Positions 33,334-41,870 of a DNA stretch of 64,000 nucleotides are shown here, one piece after another (position 1 is the first letter of the stretch; every line of letters starts with the position of its first letter). The stretch is from Rubellimicrobium mesophilum DSM 19309. Its GTDB lineage: Bacteria > Pseudomonadota > Alphaproteobacteria > Rhodobacterales > Rhodobacteraceae. The notes beneath the pieces are model-generated. The model was not told where the DNA came from, searched no databases, and saw only the letters and a list, made by a program, of their open reading frames with translations. The stretch is from positions 98,408 to 162,407 of the forward strand of contig NZ_KK088593.1 in NCBI RefSeq assembly GCF_000600335.2. The letters run 5' to 3'. A program made the position numbers and the translations under genes.

Positions 33334-33359
33334 GGCGCGGGGGCTTGGGTCCCCGCGCC
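33334..33359 (+). terminator. Strong hairpin just after the small exported gene
   Basis: GGCGCGGGG, eight bases, CCCCGCGCC, starting eight bases past the stop. No T-run, so it may be a terminator needing Rho or a 3' stabiliser. Confidence 0.4.
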
Positions 33360-33499
33360 GCAACCTCGTAACTGGCCGGAGATCGAGGTCCGGCGTTCAC
33401 GCCGTTGGTCGGGCCCTGACGCCCCACCTGCGTATATTGGTCCAACATCGGCGGTCGTGGGCAGCCCTTGCACCGTCCACGCCGAATTGCGACGTGCCG

Positions 33500-34000
33500 T
33501 TACCAGAAATCCCTGTGGGCACGGGCAATTTCTGCATCGAGTTCGAGGATCGGCCCGACGACCTCGACCTTGCGGCGACCGGCTGCGAAGACCTCGCGGC
33601 ACGGAAGGGCGAGCGTCATGTTCTCTGGGTGATCGCCGGTGATCTCACCCAAGCGGTGCTCCGTCATGCCGAAGACGACTCGTCCGATCCCGGCCCAGTA
33701 GGTCCCTCCGGCGCACATGGCGCAGGGCTCGACGGAGGTGACGAGCGTGCAGCCGGCCAGGAACTCTGGAGAGTACCGTCGCGCGGCCTCTCGGGCCACG
33801 TTCAACTCGACATGACCGAGCCTGTCGGTCGAATAGGTGTTCTCGGCGCGGATCAGGATTTCGCCATCGGGGCCTGCAAGCAAGGCACCGAACGGGTGAT
33901 TGCCGGAGTCGAGGCTCGCCTGTGCCAAGCGCATGGCCTCACGGACAAGTTCGACGTCGGCCCCGGTCGGCTGGCGCTCGGCTTGGACGGCAGAGTCCAT
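33500..34000 (-). CDS. Nucleoside deaminase (CDA/TadA-fold)
   Basis: A 166-aa zinc-dependent deaminase. The zinc and proton-shuttle motif reads HVE (in LGHVELNVAREA), where HAE is usual, and the second motif is SVEPCAMCAGG. NHPFGALL and GRVVFGM are typical of the guanine/cytosine deaminase branch. It is not TadA itself: the tRNA-binding C-terminus is absent and the sequence is closer to small-molecule deaminases. Substrate not assignable. It lies downstream of prfC, beyond a terminator. Confidence 0.88.
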   Translation of the reverse strand: MDSAVQAERQPTGADVELVREAMRLAQASLDSGNHPFGALLAGPDGEILIRAENTYSTDRLGHVELNVAREAARRYSPEFLAGCTLVTSVEPCAMCAGGTYWAGIGRVVFGMTEHRLGEITGDHPENMTLALPCREVFAAGRRKVEVVGPILELDAEIARAHRDFW

Positions 34001-34183
34001 CTTCGCCCCCTCGTGGTGTCCTCGAACAGGCCTTGAGACTGACTCCCGCCTGATCCGAGTTGGTCCGTTGCTCCATGACCGTTCAGCGAGACTCCGGCAG
34101 GCGCCGGGCCAGCACCGGAGCTATTGCCTCAGGAAACAAGGTAACAGCTCTGAACGGTGCGGCCAGGATAGGCCAACTCAGGC

Positions 34184-34205
34184 GAAAAGTCCACGAACGT
34201 GGACC
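34184..34205 (-). terminator. Rho-independent terminator after prfC
   Basis: On the minus strand: GTCCACG, TT, CGTGGAC, then TTTTC. The stem spans 34189-34204 and lies 16 bases past the prfC stop. Confidence 0.75.
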
Positions 34206-34219
34206 TCTTGGAGCCCGGC

Positions 34220-35821
34220 TCACGCCGCCGCCATCATCTCCTTGGTCGCCGTCAGGCGCACCTGCGGGTGATCCCGGACGACCCGGTCGATGTCCCACTG
34301 GAGCCTCGTCAGGAACACCACGTCGCCGTCGTTGTCGTGGGCGATGTGCTGCTTGTTCTTCGACACGAGGTCCTCGACCGCATCCTTGGGGCCGGAGACC
34401 CAGCGGGCGCTGTTGAACTGCGTGGACTCGAAGCGGACGGGGAGGCCGTATTCGAGCTCGATGCGGCTCGCCAGCACCTCGAACTGGAGCTGGCCCACGA
34501 CGCCCACGATGAAGCCCGAGCCGATCATCGGCTTGAAGACCTTGGCGGCGCCCTCCTCGGCGAACTGCATGAGGGCCTTCTCGAGGTGCTTGGCCTTCAG
34601 GGGGTCGCCCGCGCGGACGGTCTGGAGGAGCTCGGGGGCGAAGCTCGGGATGCCGGTGACGCGGAGGGGCTCGCCCTCGGTCAGGGTGTCGCCGATGCGA
34701 AGCTGGCCGTGGTTCGGGATGCCGATGATGTCGCCGGCCCAGGCCTCCTCGGCCAGCTCGCGGTCGGCGGCGAGGAAGAGGACGGGGTTGGTGATCGACA
34801 TGGGCTTGCCGGCGCGGACGTGGTGGAGCTTCATGCCGCGCTCGAAGTGGCCCGAGGCGAGGCGGACGAAGGCCACGCGGTCGCGGTGCTTGGGGTCCAT
34901 GTTGGCCTGGACCTTGAAGACGAAGCCGGCGACCGAGGGCTCCTCGGGCGAGACCTCGCGGGGCTCGGCGCGCTGGGGCTGGGGCTCGGGGCCGTATTCG
35001 CCGATGCCGTCCATCAGCTCCTTGACGCCGAAGCTGTTGATGGCGCTGCCGAACCAGATGGGCGTCATGTGGCCTTCAAGGATCGACTGGCGGTCGAAGG
35101 CGGGGAGGAGGCCGCGCGCCATCTCCACCTCCTCGCGCAAGCGGGCGAGGAGGTCGGCGGGGACGTACTGCTCGATCCTGGGGTCGTCGAGGCCGTCGAT
35201 CTGGATGGACTCGGCCACGCGGTTGCGGTCGGCGCGGTCCATGAGCTCGATGCGGTCGTGGAGGAGGTCGTAGGCGCCCAAGAAATCGCGGCCAGTGCCG
35301 ATGGGCCAGCTTGCGGGCGTCACGTCGATGGCGAGGTTCTCCTGGATCTCCGAGACGATCTCGAAGGTGTCGCGGGATTCGCGGTCCATCTTGTTGCAGA
35401 AGGTCAGGATGGGGAGGTCGCGGAGGCGGCAGACCTCGAAGAGCTTGCGGGTCTGGGACTCCACGCCCTTGGCGCCGTCGATGACCATGACGGCGGCGTC
35501 CACGGCGGTCAGCGTGCGATAGGTGTCCTCGGAGAAGTCCGAGTGGCCGGGCGTGTCCACGAGGTTGAAGCGGTAGCGCTTGTAGTCGAAGGACATCGCG
35601 GAGGCGGAGACGGAGATGCCGCGCTCCTTCTCCATCTGCATGAAGTCCGAGCGGGTGCGCCGCGCCTCTCCCTTGGCGCGCACCTGCCCGGCCATCTGGA
35701 TGGCGCCCCCGAAGAGGAGGAACTTCTCGGTCAGCGTGGTCTTGCCGGCGTCGGGGTGCGAGATGATCGCGAAGGTCCGGCGGCGCTGGATCTCGGGCGG
35801 CAACGTGGGGCGATTTGTCAT
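34220..35821 (-). CDS. prfC: Peptide chain release factor 3
   Basis: A 533-aa translational GTPase that recycles RF1/RF2 from the ribosome. G1 is SHPDAGKTTLTEK, the switch region GISVSASAMSFDY, G3 DTPGHSDF and G4 NKMDR. The family stretch DLLHDRIELMDR and the C-terminal VVGQLQFEVLASRIELEYGLP with HIAHDNDGDVVFL match RF3 rather than EF-G. The start is MTNRPTLPPEIQRRRTFAIISHPD; 32 more in-frame codons lie upstream but are not protein-like. It is divergent from a lipoprotein gene. Confidence 0.96.
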   Translation of the reverse strand: MTNRPTLPPEIQRRRTFAIISHPDAGKTTLTEKFLLFGGAIQMAGQVRAKGEARRTRSDFMQMEKERGISVSASAMSFDYKRYRFNLVDTPGHSDFSEDTYRTLTAVDAAVMVIDGAKGVESQTRKLFEVCRLRDLPILTFCNKMDRESRDTFEIVSEIQENLAIDVTPASWPIGTGRDFLGAYDLLHDRIELMDRADRNRVAESIQIDGLDDPRIEQYVPADLLARLREEVEMARGLLPAFDRQSILEGHMTPIWFGSAINSFGVKELMDGIGEYGPEPQPQRAEPREVSPEEPSVAGFVFKVQANMDPKHRDRVAFVRLASGHFERGMKLHHVRAGKPMSITNPVLFLAADRELAEEAWAGDIIGIPNHGQLRIGDTLTEGEPLRVTGIPSFAPELLQTVRAGDPLKAKHLEKALMQFAEEGAAKVFKPMIGSGFIVGVVGQLQFEVLASRIELEYGLPVRFESTQFNSARWVSGPKDAVEDLVSKNKQHIAHDNDGDVVFLTRLQWDIDRVVRDHPQVRLTATKEMMAAA

Positions 35822-35926
35822 GGCGCCCAGATAAGGGGACCCTTGCGCAAGGGCAATCGGCTGCGCTGACTTGACGCCGGACCCTGTTCCACGAATCGGC
35901 GCGGGGCCGAATTGCAAAGGTGCGAA

Positions 35927-36529
35927 ATGAGGAAGTCGTTACCCGTGGCCGTCGCGTTGATGGGATTGGCGGGGTGCGAGACGCAGTCCCATATGGAAGC
36001 GGCCGGGAATGCCGCCGCCAAGGCGCTCTTCGATGAGGCGCACGAGTCCAACGGGGTGCTGACCGAGCGCGTCCTCGACATGCCGGTCACGGACGTGGCC
36101 GATCTGCCGACGACCGGAGCGGCTGTCTACGACGGCTATGCGGGCCTTGGCATGGGCACGACGCGGAACACCGCGCTGGTGGGCGAGGCCTCGCTGACGG
36201 CGGACTTCCGGCAGGGGACGGTGACGGGAACGCTCGACAACTTCGTGGGTCAGGTGGACGGGGGCTCCTACAAGGCGTTCGACGGGAGCCTGGATGTCCG
36301 GCGCGGGCACGTCGGCGGGGCCGCCGGGAACGGCTTCGCGGCCGACGTCTCGGGCGAGCTGTCGCGTGGCGTGGACCATGTGGTCGTGGATGGCGGCCTG
36401 ATCGGTGACTTCCACAGCCGGGGCGGGGACGAGGCCGTCGCGCTGCGAGGCATGACGACGCCGGAGACGGTGTTCACCTTGAACGGGACCGACTATGCCG
36501 GAGGCATGACGGTCGTCGGCACGCGGTGA
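35927..36529 (+). CDS. Lipoprotein with transferrin-binding-protein-like beta-barrel domain
   Basis: A 200-aa lipoprotein: MRKSLPVAVALMGLAGC with the lipobox LAGC, so the mature N-terminus is Cys17. The C-terminal half has the repeating TbpB-type pattern GEASLTADFRQGTVTGTLDNFVG, then GSLDVRRGHVGG, then FAADVSGELS and VDGGLIGDFHSRGGDEAVALRG. This small eight-strand barrel occurs in many surface lipoproteins, and ligand binding (metal, heme or protein) cannot be inferred. No TonB receptor or Slam gene is adjacent. Confidence 0.72.
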   Translation: MRKSLPVAVALMGLAGCETQSHMEAAGNAAAKALFDEAHESNGVLTERVLDMPVTDVADLPTTGAAVYDGYAGLGMGTTRNTALVGEASLTADFRQGTVTGTLDNFVGQVDGGSYKAFDGSLDVRRGHVGGAAGNGFAADVSGELSRGVDHVVVDGGLIGDFHSRGGDEAVALRGMTTPETVFTLNGTDYAGGMTVVGTR

Positions 36530-36591
36530 GATCGTCCGCCCTGGTCCGGGATCATCCGGGTCGGGGCGGATTCGCGGGAGTGGAGCACGGG

Positions 36592-37371
36592 ATGGACCTG
36601 GGGATACGCGGGCGACGGGCGCTGGTGACGGGCGCGTCGAAGGGGCTTGGGCACGGCTGCGCGGAGGCGCTGGCCGAGGCGGGGGTCGACCTGGTGATCG
36701 CGGCGCGCGGGGCGGAGGCGCTGGAGGCGGCCGCGAGCGCCCTGCGCGAGGCGCATGGGGTGGAGGTCGTGGCAGTGGCGGCGGACCTCGTGACGGTAGA
36801 GGGGCAGGCGAGGGTGCTGGAGGCGGCCGAGGGGGCGGACATCCTCGTGACCAACGTGGGCGGGCCGCCGCCGGGGCAGTGGCGCGACTGGGGGCGGGAG
36901 GAGTTCCAGAGGGCGCTGGATGCGAACATGCTGGCGCCCATTGCTTTGATGCAGGCGCTTCTGCCGGGGATGTGCGACCGGGGGTGGGGGCGGGTGGTCA
37001 ACATCACCTCGACCTCGGTCAAGGCGCCCATCGCCACGCTGGGGTTGAGCAATGCGGCGCGGACGGGGCTGACGGGGTATGTCGCGGGAACCGCGCGGGC
37101 GGTGGCGCGGTTCGGGGTGACGATCAACAACCTCCTGCCGGGGAGCCACGACACCGACCGCATCCGGTCGCTGGACGAGATCGCCATGAAGCGGGACGGG
37201 GCGACCAAGGAGGAGTTGGTGGCGCGGCGGCTCGCGACGATCCCGGCGGGGCGGATGGGGACGCCCGAGGAGTTCGGGGCGATGTGCGCGTTCCTGTGCT
37301 CGGTTCATGCGGGATACATCGTGGGCCAGAACATCGCCCTGGACGGAGGGTCCACGAACCTGACGCTCTGA
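36592..37371 (+). CDS. Atypical short-chain dehydrogenase/reductase
   Basis: A 259-aa Rossmann protein. The cofactor motif is TGASKGLGHGCAEALAEAG, and the NNAG-equivalent reads VTNVGGPPPG. The catalytic YxxxK dyad reads SNAAR after NITSTSVKAPIATLGL, so Tyr and Lys are replaced, as in the 3-oxoacyl-reductase-like group whose members lack the standard tetrad. The C-terminus FLCSVHAGYIVGQNIALDGG is normal. Its activity is therefore doubtful or unusual. It has the same direction as the ABC gene 52 bases downstream. Confidence 0.8.
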   Translation: MDLGIRGRRALVTGASKGLGHGCAEALAEAGVDLVIAARGAEALEAAASALREAHGVEVVAVAADLVTVEGQARVLEAAEGADILVTNVGGPPPGQWRDWGREEFQRALDANMLAPIALMQALLPGMCDRGWGRVVNITSTSVKAPIATLGLSNAARTGLTGYVAGTARAVARFGVTINNLLPGSHDTDRIRSLDEIAMKRDGATKEELVARRLATIPAGRMGTPEEFGAMCAFLCSVHAGYIVGQNIALDGGSTNLTL

Positions 37372-37423
37372 CGCTTGTGCCTGCCGGCCCATGGGCTTAG
37401 ATGCCCGAATGTTTCAGTCGGGA

Positions 37424-38525
37424 ATGAAGATCATGGAGCCGCGCCTCCGCATCGAGGGGCTGACGCGCCGGTTCGGCGGGCGCGAGGTGGTCCGCGACGT
37501 GTCCCTCTCCATTGAGGCGGGGCAGGTGAGTTGTCTCCTCGGGCCGTCGGGCTGCGGGAAGTCGACGACGCTGCGGCTGATCGCGGGCGTGGACTGGCCC
37601 GACGCGGGTTCGATCCATGTGGATGGGGCTCCGATCGTGGACGGCCGCGCGCGGGTGCCGCCGGAGGAGCGGGGCATCGGCCTCATGTTCCAGGACTTCG
37701 CGCTGTTCCCGCACCTGACGGTGGCGCAGAACGTGGCATTCGGCCTGCCGCGCAAGGCGGCCGGGCGGGACGAGCGGGTGAGGGAGCTCCTGGGACGCGT
37801 GGGGATGACCCGACACGCCGAGAAGCACCCGCACGAGCTGTCGGGCGGGGAGCAGCAGCGGGTGGCGCTGGCGCGGGCTCTGGCGCCGCGGCCGCGGATC
37901 ATGCTGATGGACGAGCCGTTCTCGGGGCTCGACGACCGGCTGCGCGACGACATCCGGGACGAGACCTTGGCGGTGCTCAAGGCCGAGGGGACGGCGGTGC
38001 TGCTGGTAACGCACGAGCCGACCGAGGCCATGCGGATGGCGGACGAGATCCTGCTCATGCGGGACGGGCGCATCGTGCAGGCCGGCGCGCCCTACACGAT
38101 CTACAACAACCCGGTGGACCTGCCGGCGGCGGCCTTCTTCAGCGACCTCAACGTGATCCGGGGCGGCGTCGAGGGGGCGGCTGACGGCGACGCCCTTCGG
38201 ACCGTTTCTGGTACCGGGCGTGCCGGACGGGACCGAGGTGGACATCGCGATCCGGCCGCAGCACCTCGCCATCGACTTCGACCGGGCGGGGCGGGGGCCA
38301 CGCTCCACCGACACGCATGGCGAGGCCGCGCGAGGCGTCGTGGAGCGGGCACGATTCATGGGGTCGGAGAGCCTGGTGGAGTTCCGGATGGACTTCGACG
38401 GGTCGATCCTCAAGGCGCACGTGCCCTGGGTCTTCCTGCCGAAGACGGGAACGCCGCTGTGGCTCATGTTCCGGCGGGACCGCTGCTTCGTCTTCCCGCG
38501 CGAGGGTCAGCCCAGGGTCGCCTGA
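37424..38525 (+). pseudogene. ABC transporter ATPase (FbpC/PotA-like), frameshifted
   Basis: Residues of the first frame give a complete nucleotide-binding domain: LLGPSGCGKSTTLRLIAG (Walker A), FQDFALFPHLTV (Q loop), LSGGEQQRVALARAL, MDEPFSGLDD, and VTHEPTEAMRMAD. The C-terminal TOBE domain (VDIAIRPQHLAIDF to FVFPREGQPRVA) continues in the next frame from about 38180. Removing one G from the G-run at 38173-38177 restores VEGRLTATPFGPF and a single protein of about 366 aa. It is either a true frameshift or an assembly error. No permease or binding-protein gene is adjacent. Confidence 0.85.
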
Positions 38526-39175
38526 TAGTCGGCCAGGGTCCGGCCGGGCTCGTCCACGAAGAGCTGCGGCAGGACGGCAACCTCCTCGATCAGGTCGACG
38601 CGGAAGAGCTTGAAGCCGGCGGTGGTCTCGTCCCAGCAGGTGACCGTCCAGACGCGGCCCCAGTAGTCGAGGCGGAGCGGGCGCACGATGCGGCGCGGGA
38701 CCGGGTCGGTGGGCAGCATCAGGCGGAGCTTCTGGCGGGCGCGGATGGCGGCGCGGATCGTCGGCATATGGCGGAACCCGCGCGAGGCCTCGGCGAAGGC
38801 GTGGGTCGCGAATCCGAAGGTGGCGCCGCGCGTGGAACGGTCCTCGGGCAGCACGGCCTCGATCTTCTCCGACAGAGTGCGGGCGGCGTGCTTGAGCTCC
38901 TCATCGCCCGCTTCGCCCACCACGGCGAGGCCGAGGTGCAGGGCCTCGAGCTCGGGGAGGGAGAGGTTCAGCGGGGGCAGGGTGATCGCGGCGGTGGCGG
39001 CGTAGCCGAGGCCGCGCTCGCCCGCGATGGGGACGCCGGAGGCCACCAGCGTGTCCATGTCCCGGTAGATCGTCCGCTGCGAGACGCCCAGGCGCCGCGC
39101 GAGGTCCTCGGCCCGGTGGAGGCGGCCGTCGGACAGGAGGCGCACGAGGTCGAGGAGGCGGTCGTTGCGGGGCAT
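38507..39175 (-). CDS. YafY-type HTH/WYL-domain transcriptional regulator
   Basis: A 222-aa regulator. The N-terminal HTH_11 domain reads RLHRAEDLARRLGVSQRTIYRDMDTLVASGVPI. The C-terminal WYL-type sensing domain includes RRIVRPLRLDYWGRVWTVTCWDE and FRVDLIEEV; the WYL triad itself is degenerate. The stop overlaps the frameshifted ABC gene by 19 bases in convergent orientation. A TGACA-N6-TGTCA palindrome 12 bases before its start suggests autoregulation. Confidence 0.88.
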   Translation of the reverse strand: MPRNDRLLDLVRLLSDGRLHRAEDLARRLGVSQRTIYRDMDTLVASGVPIAGERGLGYAATAAITLPPLNLSLPELEALHLGLAVVGEAGDEELKHAARTLSEKIEAVLPEDRSTRGATFGFATHAFAEASRGFRHMPTIRAAIRARQKLRLMLPTDPVPRRIVRPLRLDYWGRVWTVTCWDETTAGFKLFRVDLIEEVAVLPQLFVDEPGRTLADYQATLG

Positions 39176-39187
39176 CGGCTAAGCTAC

Positions 39188-39203
39188 TGACAGGATCGTG
39201 TCA
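39188..39203. promoter_or_regulatory. Probable operator for the WYL regulator
   Basis: TGACA, GGATCG, TGTCA. It lies 12 bases before the regulator start and 105 before tatA. Related YafY regulators bind palindromes with TGACA/TGTCA half-sites near their own genes. Confidence 0.55.
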
Positions 39204-39308
39204 CAAATTGCGACGGGACGCGGCGGATTTCCAGGGCGGACGGGTTCTGCGGGGCGACGCGCCCGTGTACAAGGAGGCGCTGCATAAGATGTCCGGATGG
39301 AGGGACAG

Positions 39309-39524
39309 ATGCTCAACAATATCGGCCCGATGGGCTTTCTGCTGATCGCGATCGTCGTGCTCGTGCTGTTCGGGCGCGGCAAGATCTCGGGGATGATGGG
39401 CGAGGTGGGCAAGGGCATCACCGCGTTCAAGCGCGGCATCGACGACGGCAAGCGCGAGATCGAGGAGGCGAACGCCGCCGCCGCGCGCGACGTGACCCCC
39501 GCCGAGGAGCGCGACCGGGTCTGA
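39309..39524 (+). CDS. tatA: Sec-independent translocase subunit TatA
   Basis: A 71-aa pore-forming subunit of the twin-arginine system. Short periplasmic N-terminus MLNNIGPMG, one membrane helix FLLIAIVVLVLFGRGKI, the FGRGK hinge, an amphipathic helix GEVGKGITAFKRGI, and a charged tail ending TPAEERDRV. The start at 39309 has an agggac site; an ATG four codons earlier is less likely. First gene of tatABC-DUF815. Confidence 0.95.
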   Translation: MLNNIGPMGFLLIAIVVLVLFGRGKISGMMGEVGKGITAFKRGIDDGKREIEEANAAAARDVTPAEERDRV

Positions 39525-39550
39525 TCCCGGCGACCTGAGAGGAGCCGGGC

Positions 39551-40060
39551 ATGTTCGACCTGGGCTGGAGCGAGATGATGCTCGTGGGCGTCGTCGCGCT
39601 GATCGTGGTGGGCCCCAAGGAGCTGCCGACGCTGTTCAAAGGCGTGGGGCAGGCCGTGGGCAAGGCGCGCGGCATGGCGCGGGAGTTCTCGCGCGCCATG
39701 GAGGCGGCCGCGGACGAGTCGGGAGTGAAGGAGATCGACCGCCAGATCCGTGCGGCGACCCGGCCCGTGCAGTTCGCGACCGACCGGCTGAAGGAGAGCG
39801 CGCTGAAGCCGGCCGCGAAGCCGGCGACCTCGGCAGCCTCGCCCCTGGTCCTGAAGGACACTGCGCCGGGGCCCGCCACCGCCGCCCTTTCGGCCGAACG
39901 GGTCGAGGACCAGGCGCGCATTCGGGCCGAGGCGGCGCAACGCGCGCTGGAGAAGGCGCAGCGGGATGCCGAGTCGGCGCTCAAGGCGCTCCGGGACGCG
40001 CAGCGCCCGCGCGAGGAGGCCGCCGTTTCCACTGACACCAGCGCAGGTTCGCCGACATGA
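39551..40060 (+). CDS. tatB: Sec-independent translocase subunit TatB
   Basis: A 169-aa substrate-recognition partner of Tat[27 protein letters not shown] is the standard TatB start with Glu in the helix and the GPKELP hinge. The amphipathic helix continues through [21 protein letters not shown] long Ala/Glu-rich tail follows ([25 protein letters not shown]). Its stop overlaps the tatC ATG by four bases. Confidence 0.95.
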   Translation: MFDLGWSEMMLVGVVALIVVGPKELPTLFKGVGQAVGKARGMAREFSRAMEAAADESGVKEIDRQIRAATRPVQFATDRLKESALKPAAKPATSAASPLVLKDTAPGPATAALSAERVEDQARIRAEAAQRALEKAQRDAESALKALRDAQRPREEAAVSTDTSAGSPT

Positions 40061-40941
40061 CCGCGAAACCCTCCCTTGCCTCTGAGTCCGTGGACGAGGT
40101 GGAGGCCTCCTCGGCCCCCCTGGTCGAGCATCTGGCCGAGCTTCGGAATCGGCTGATCTGGTCGCTCTTGGCCTTCGTGGTCGCCATGACGGCCTGCTTC
40201 ACCTTCTGGCGGCCGATCTACGACTACCTGACCGTGCCGCTCTGCACGGCGCTGGAGAACCACGGGCAGGCCTGCGAGCTGGTGTTCCTGTCGCTGCAGG
40301 AAGGCTTCTTCCTGGCCTTCTCGATCTCGATGATGGCGGGCTTGGTGCTGTCCTTCCCCGTCATCTCGTACCAGCTTTGGCGCTTCGTGGCGCCGGGGCT
40401 CTACAAGAACGAGAAGCGGGCCTTCCTGCCGTTCATGCTGGCCTCGCCCATCATGTTCATCGGCGGCGCGGCTTTCGCCTACTACGTCATCGCGCCGATG
40501 GCCTTCGACTTCTTCCTGAACTTCCAGACGGCGGAGACGCTGACGGGAGCGGAGAAGCTGGGGCCGGGCGAGGCGTCCATCGTCTTCCAGGGGAGCGCCA
40601 AGGCCTACCTGTCGCTGACGATGGCGTTCATCGTGTCCTTCGGGCTCTGCTTCCAGCTTCCGGTGCTGCTGACGCTGCTGGGCCGGGCGGGGATCGTGAC
40701 GGCGGCGGGCCTCGGGCGGATGCGGAAGTATGCGCTGGTCGGCATCCTCATCATGGCCGCCATCGCCACGCCGGGACCGGACGTGATGAGCCAGGTGATC
40801 CTCTTCGCGGCGATCTACCCGCTCTACGAAATCTCGATCTGGCTGGTGCGGCGCCACGAGAGGAACGTCCAGGCGCGGATGCGGGCCGAAGGGACGCTGG
40901 GCGAGAACGAGACCCTCTACGGGGACGAGGAGGCGACGTGA
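40057..40941 (+). CDS. tatC: Sec-independent translocase subunit TatC
   Basis: A 294-aa six-helix core receptor for twin-arginine signal peptides. [19 protein letters not shown] carries the conserved Glu and Arg of the binding site. [22 protein letters not shown] and [20 protein letters not shown] are family marks, and [16 protein letters not shown] is near the end. The C-terminal extension is longer than in E. coli. Its stop overlaps the GTG of the DUF815 gene. Confidence 0.96.
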   Translation: MTAKPSLASESVDEVEASSAPLVEHLAELRNRLIWSLLAFVVAMTACFTFWRPIYDYLTVPLCTALENHGQACELVFLSLQEGFFLAFSISMMAGLVLSFPVISYQLWRFVAPGLYKNEKRAFLPFMLASPIMFIGGAAFAYYVIAPMAFDFFLNFQTAETLTGAEKLGPGEASIVFQGSAKAYLSLTMAFIVSFGLCFQLPVLLTLLGRAGIVTAAGLGRMRKYALVGILIMAAIATPGPDVMSQVILFAAIYPLYEISIWLVRRHERNVQARMRAEGTLGENETLYGDEEAT

Positions 40942-41789
40942 GCTTCGACGGACCGGCGGCGGACCCTCTCCGCCGAATCGCCGAGGCGCTGGAGCGCCTC
41001 GCCCCGCCACCGCCCCCCGCCCCGGACTTCCGGGGCGTGGCCTTTTCCTGGCACCCCGACCCGGACCGGCTGGTCCCGGTGGAGCGGGTGAGCCGGGTGG
41101 AGCTGGACCTGCTGGTCGGCGTGGACCGGGCGCGGGACACGCTGCTCGCCAACACGCGGGCCTTCGCGCAGGGGTTCCCGGCGAACAACGCGCTCCTCTG
41201 GGGCGCGCGGGGGATGGGGAAGTCGAGCCTCGTCAAGGCCGTGCACGCCGCCGTGGAGGCGGAGACTCCGGGGCTCAAGATCGTCGAGGTGAACCGGGAG
41301 GACCTCGGCAGCATCGGGCGGTGCCTGGGACTCCTGCGGGACGCGCCGGGGCGGTTCATCCTGTTCTGCGACGACCTGTCGTTCTCGCACGACGACGCGC
41401 ACTACAAGTCGCTGAAGGCGGTGCTCGACGGCGGGATCGAGGGGCGGCCAGGGAACGTGGTGCTCTATGCGACCTCGAACCGGCGGCACCTGATGCCGCG
41501 CGACATGATCGAGAACGAGCGGTCCTCCGCCATCAACCCCTCCGAGGCGGTGGAGGAGAAGGTCTCCCTGTCGGACCGCTTCGGGCTCTGGCTCGGGTTC
41601 CACCCCTGCACGCAGGATGAATACCTGTCGATGATCCGGGGCTACTGCGACGCCTTCGGCATCGAGATCGACGACCAGACGCTCTGGGCCGAGGCGATCG
41701 AGTGGCAGGCCACGCGCGGCGCCCGGTCGGGGCGGGTGGCGTGGCAGTACGTCACGGATCTGGCGGGGCGGCGGGGCGTCCGGCTCTAG
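40938..41789 (+). CDS. DUF815 family AAA+ ATPase
   Basis: A 283-aa cytoplasmic ATPase of the DUF815 family. Walker A is WGARGMGKSSLVKAVH, Walker B FILFCDDLSF, sensor-like YATSNRRHLMPRDM; ERSSAINPSEAVEEKVSLSDRFGLWLGF is a family block and WATRGARSGRVAWQY-type residues close the protein. Function is unknown; relatives are compared with AAA+ loaders. It starts with GTG overlapping tatC, so it belongs to the tat operon here, an arrangement worth noting. Confidence 0.88.
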   Translation: MSFDGPAADPLRRIAEALERLAPPPPPAPDFRGVAFSWHPDPDRLVPVERVSRVELDLLVGVDRARDTLLANTRAFAQGFPANNALLWGARGMGKSSLVKAVHAAVEAETPGLKIVEVNREDLGSIGRCLGLLRDAPGRFILFCDDLSFSHDDAHYKSLKAVLDGGIEGRPGNVVLYATSNRRHLMPRDMIENERSSAINPSEAVEEKVSLSDRFGLWLGFHPCTQDEYLSMIRGYCDAFGIEIDDQTLWAEAIEWQATRGARSGRVAWQYVTDLAGRRGVRL

Positions 41790-41870
41790 GACCGCATGTC
41801 GAGTCTGTTGTGAGACGCCGGTCTCCTTTGGAGGCCGGCGTCGTCATGTCAGGCCTGAGCAAGCCGGCCG

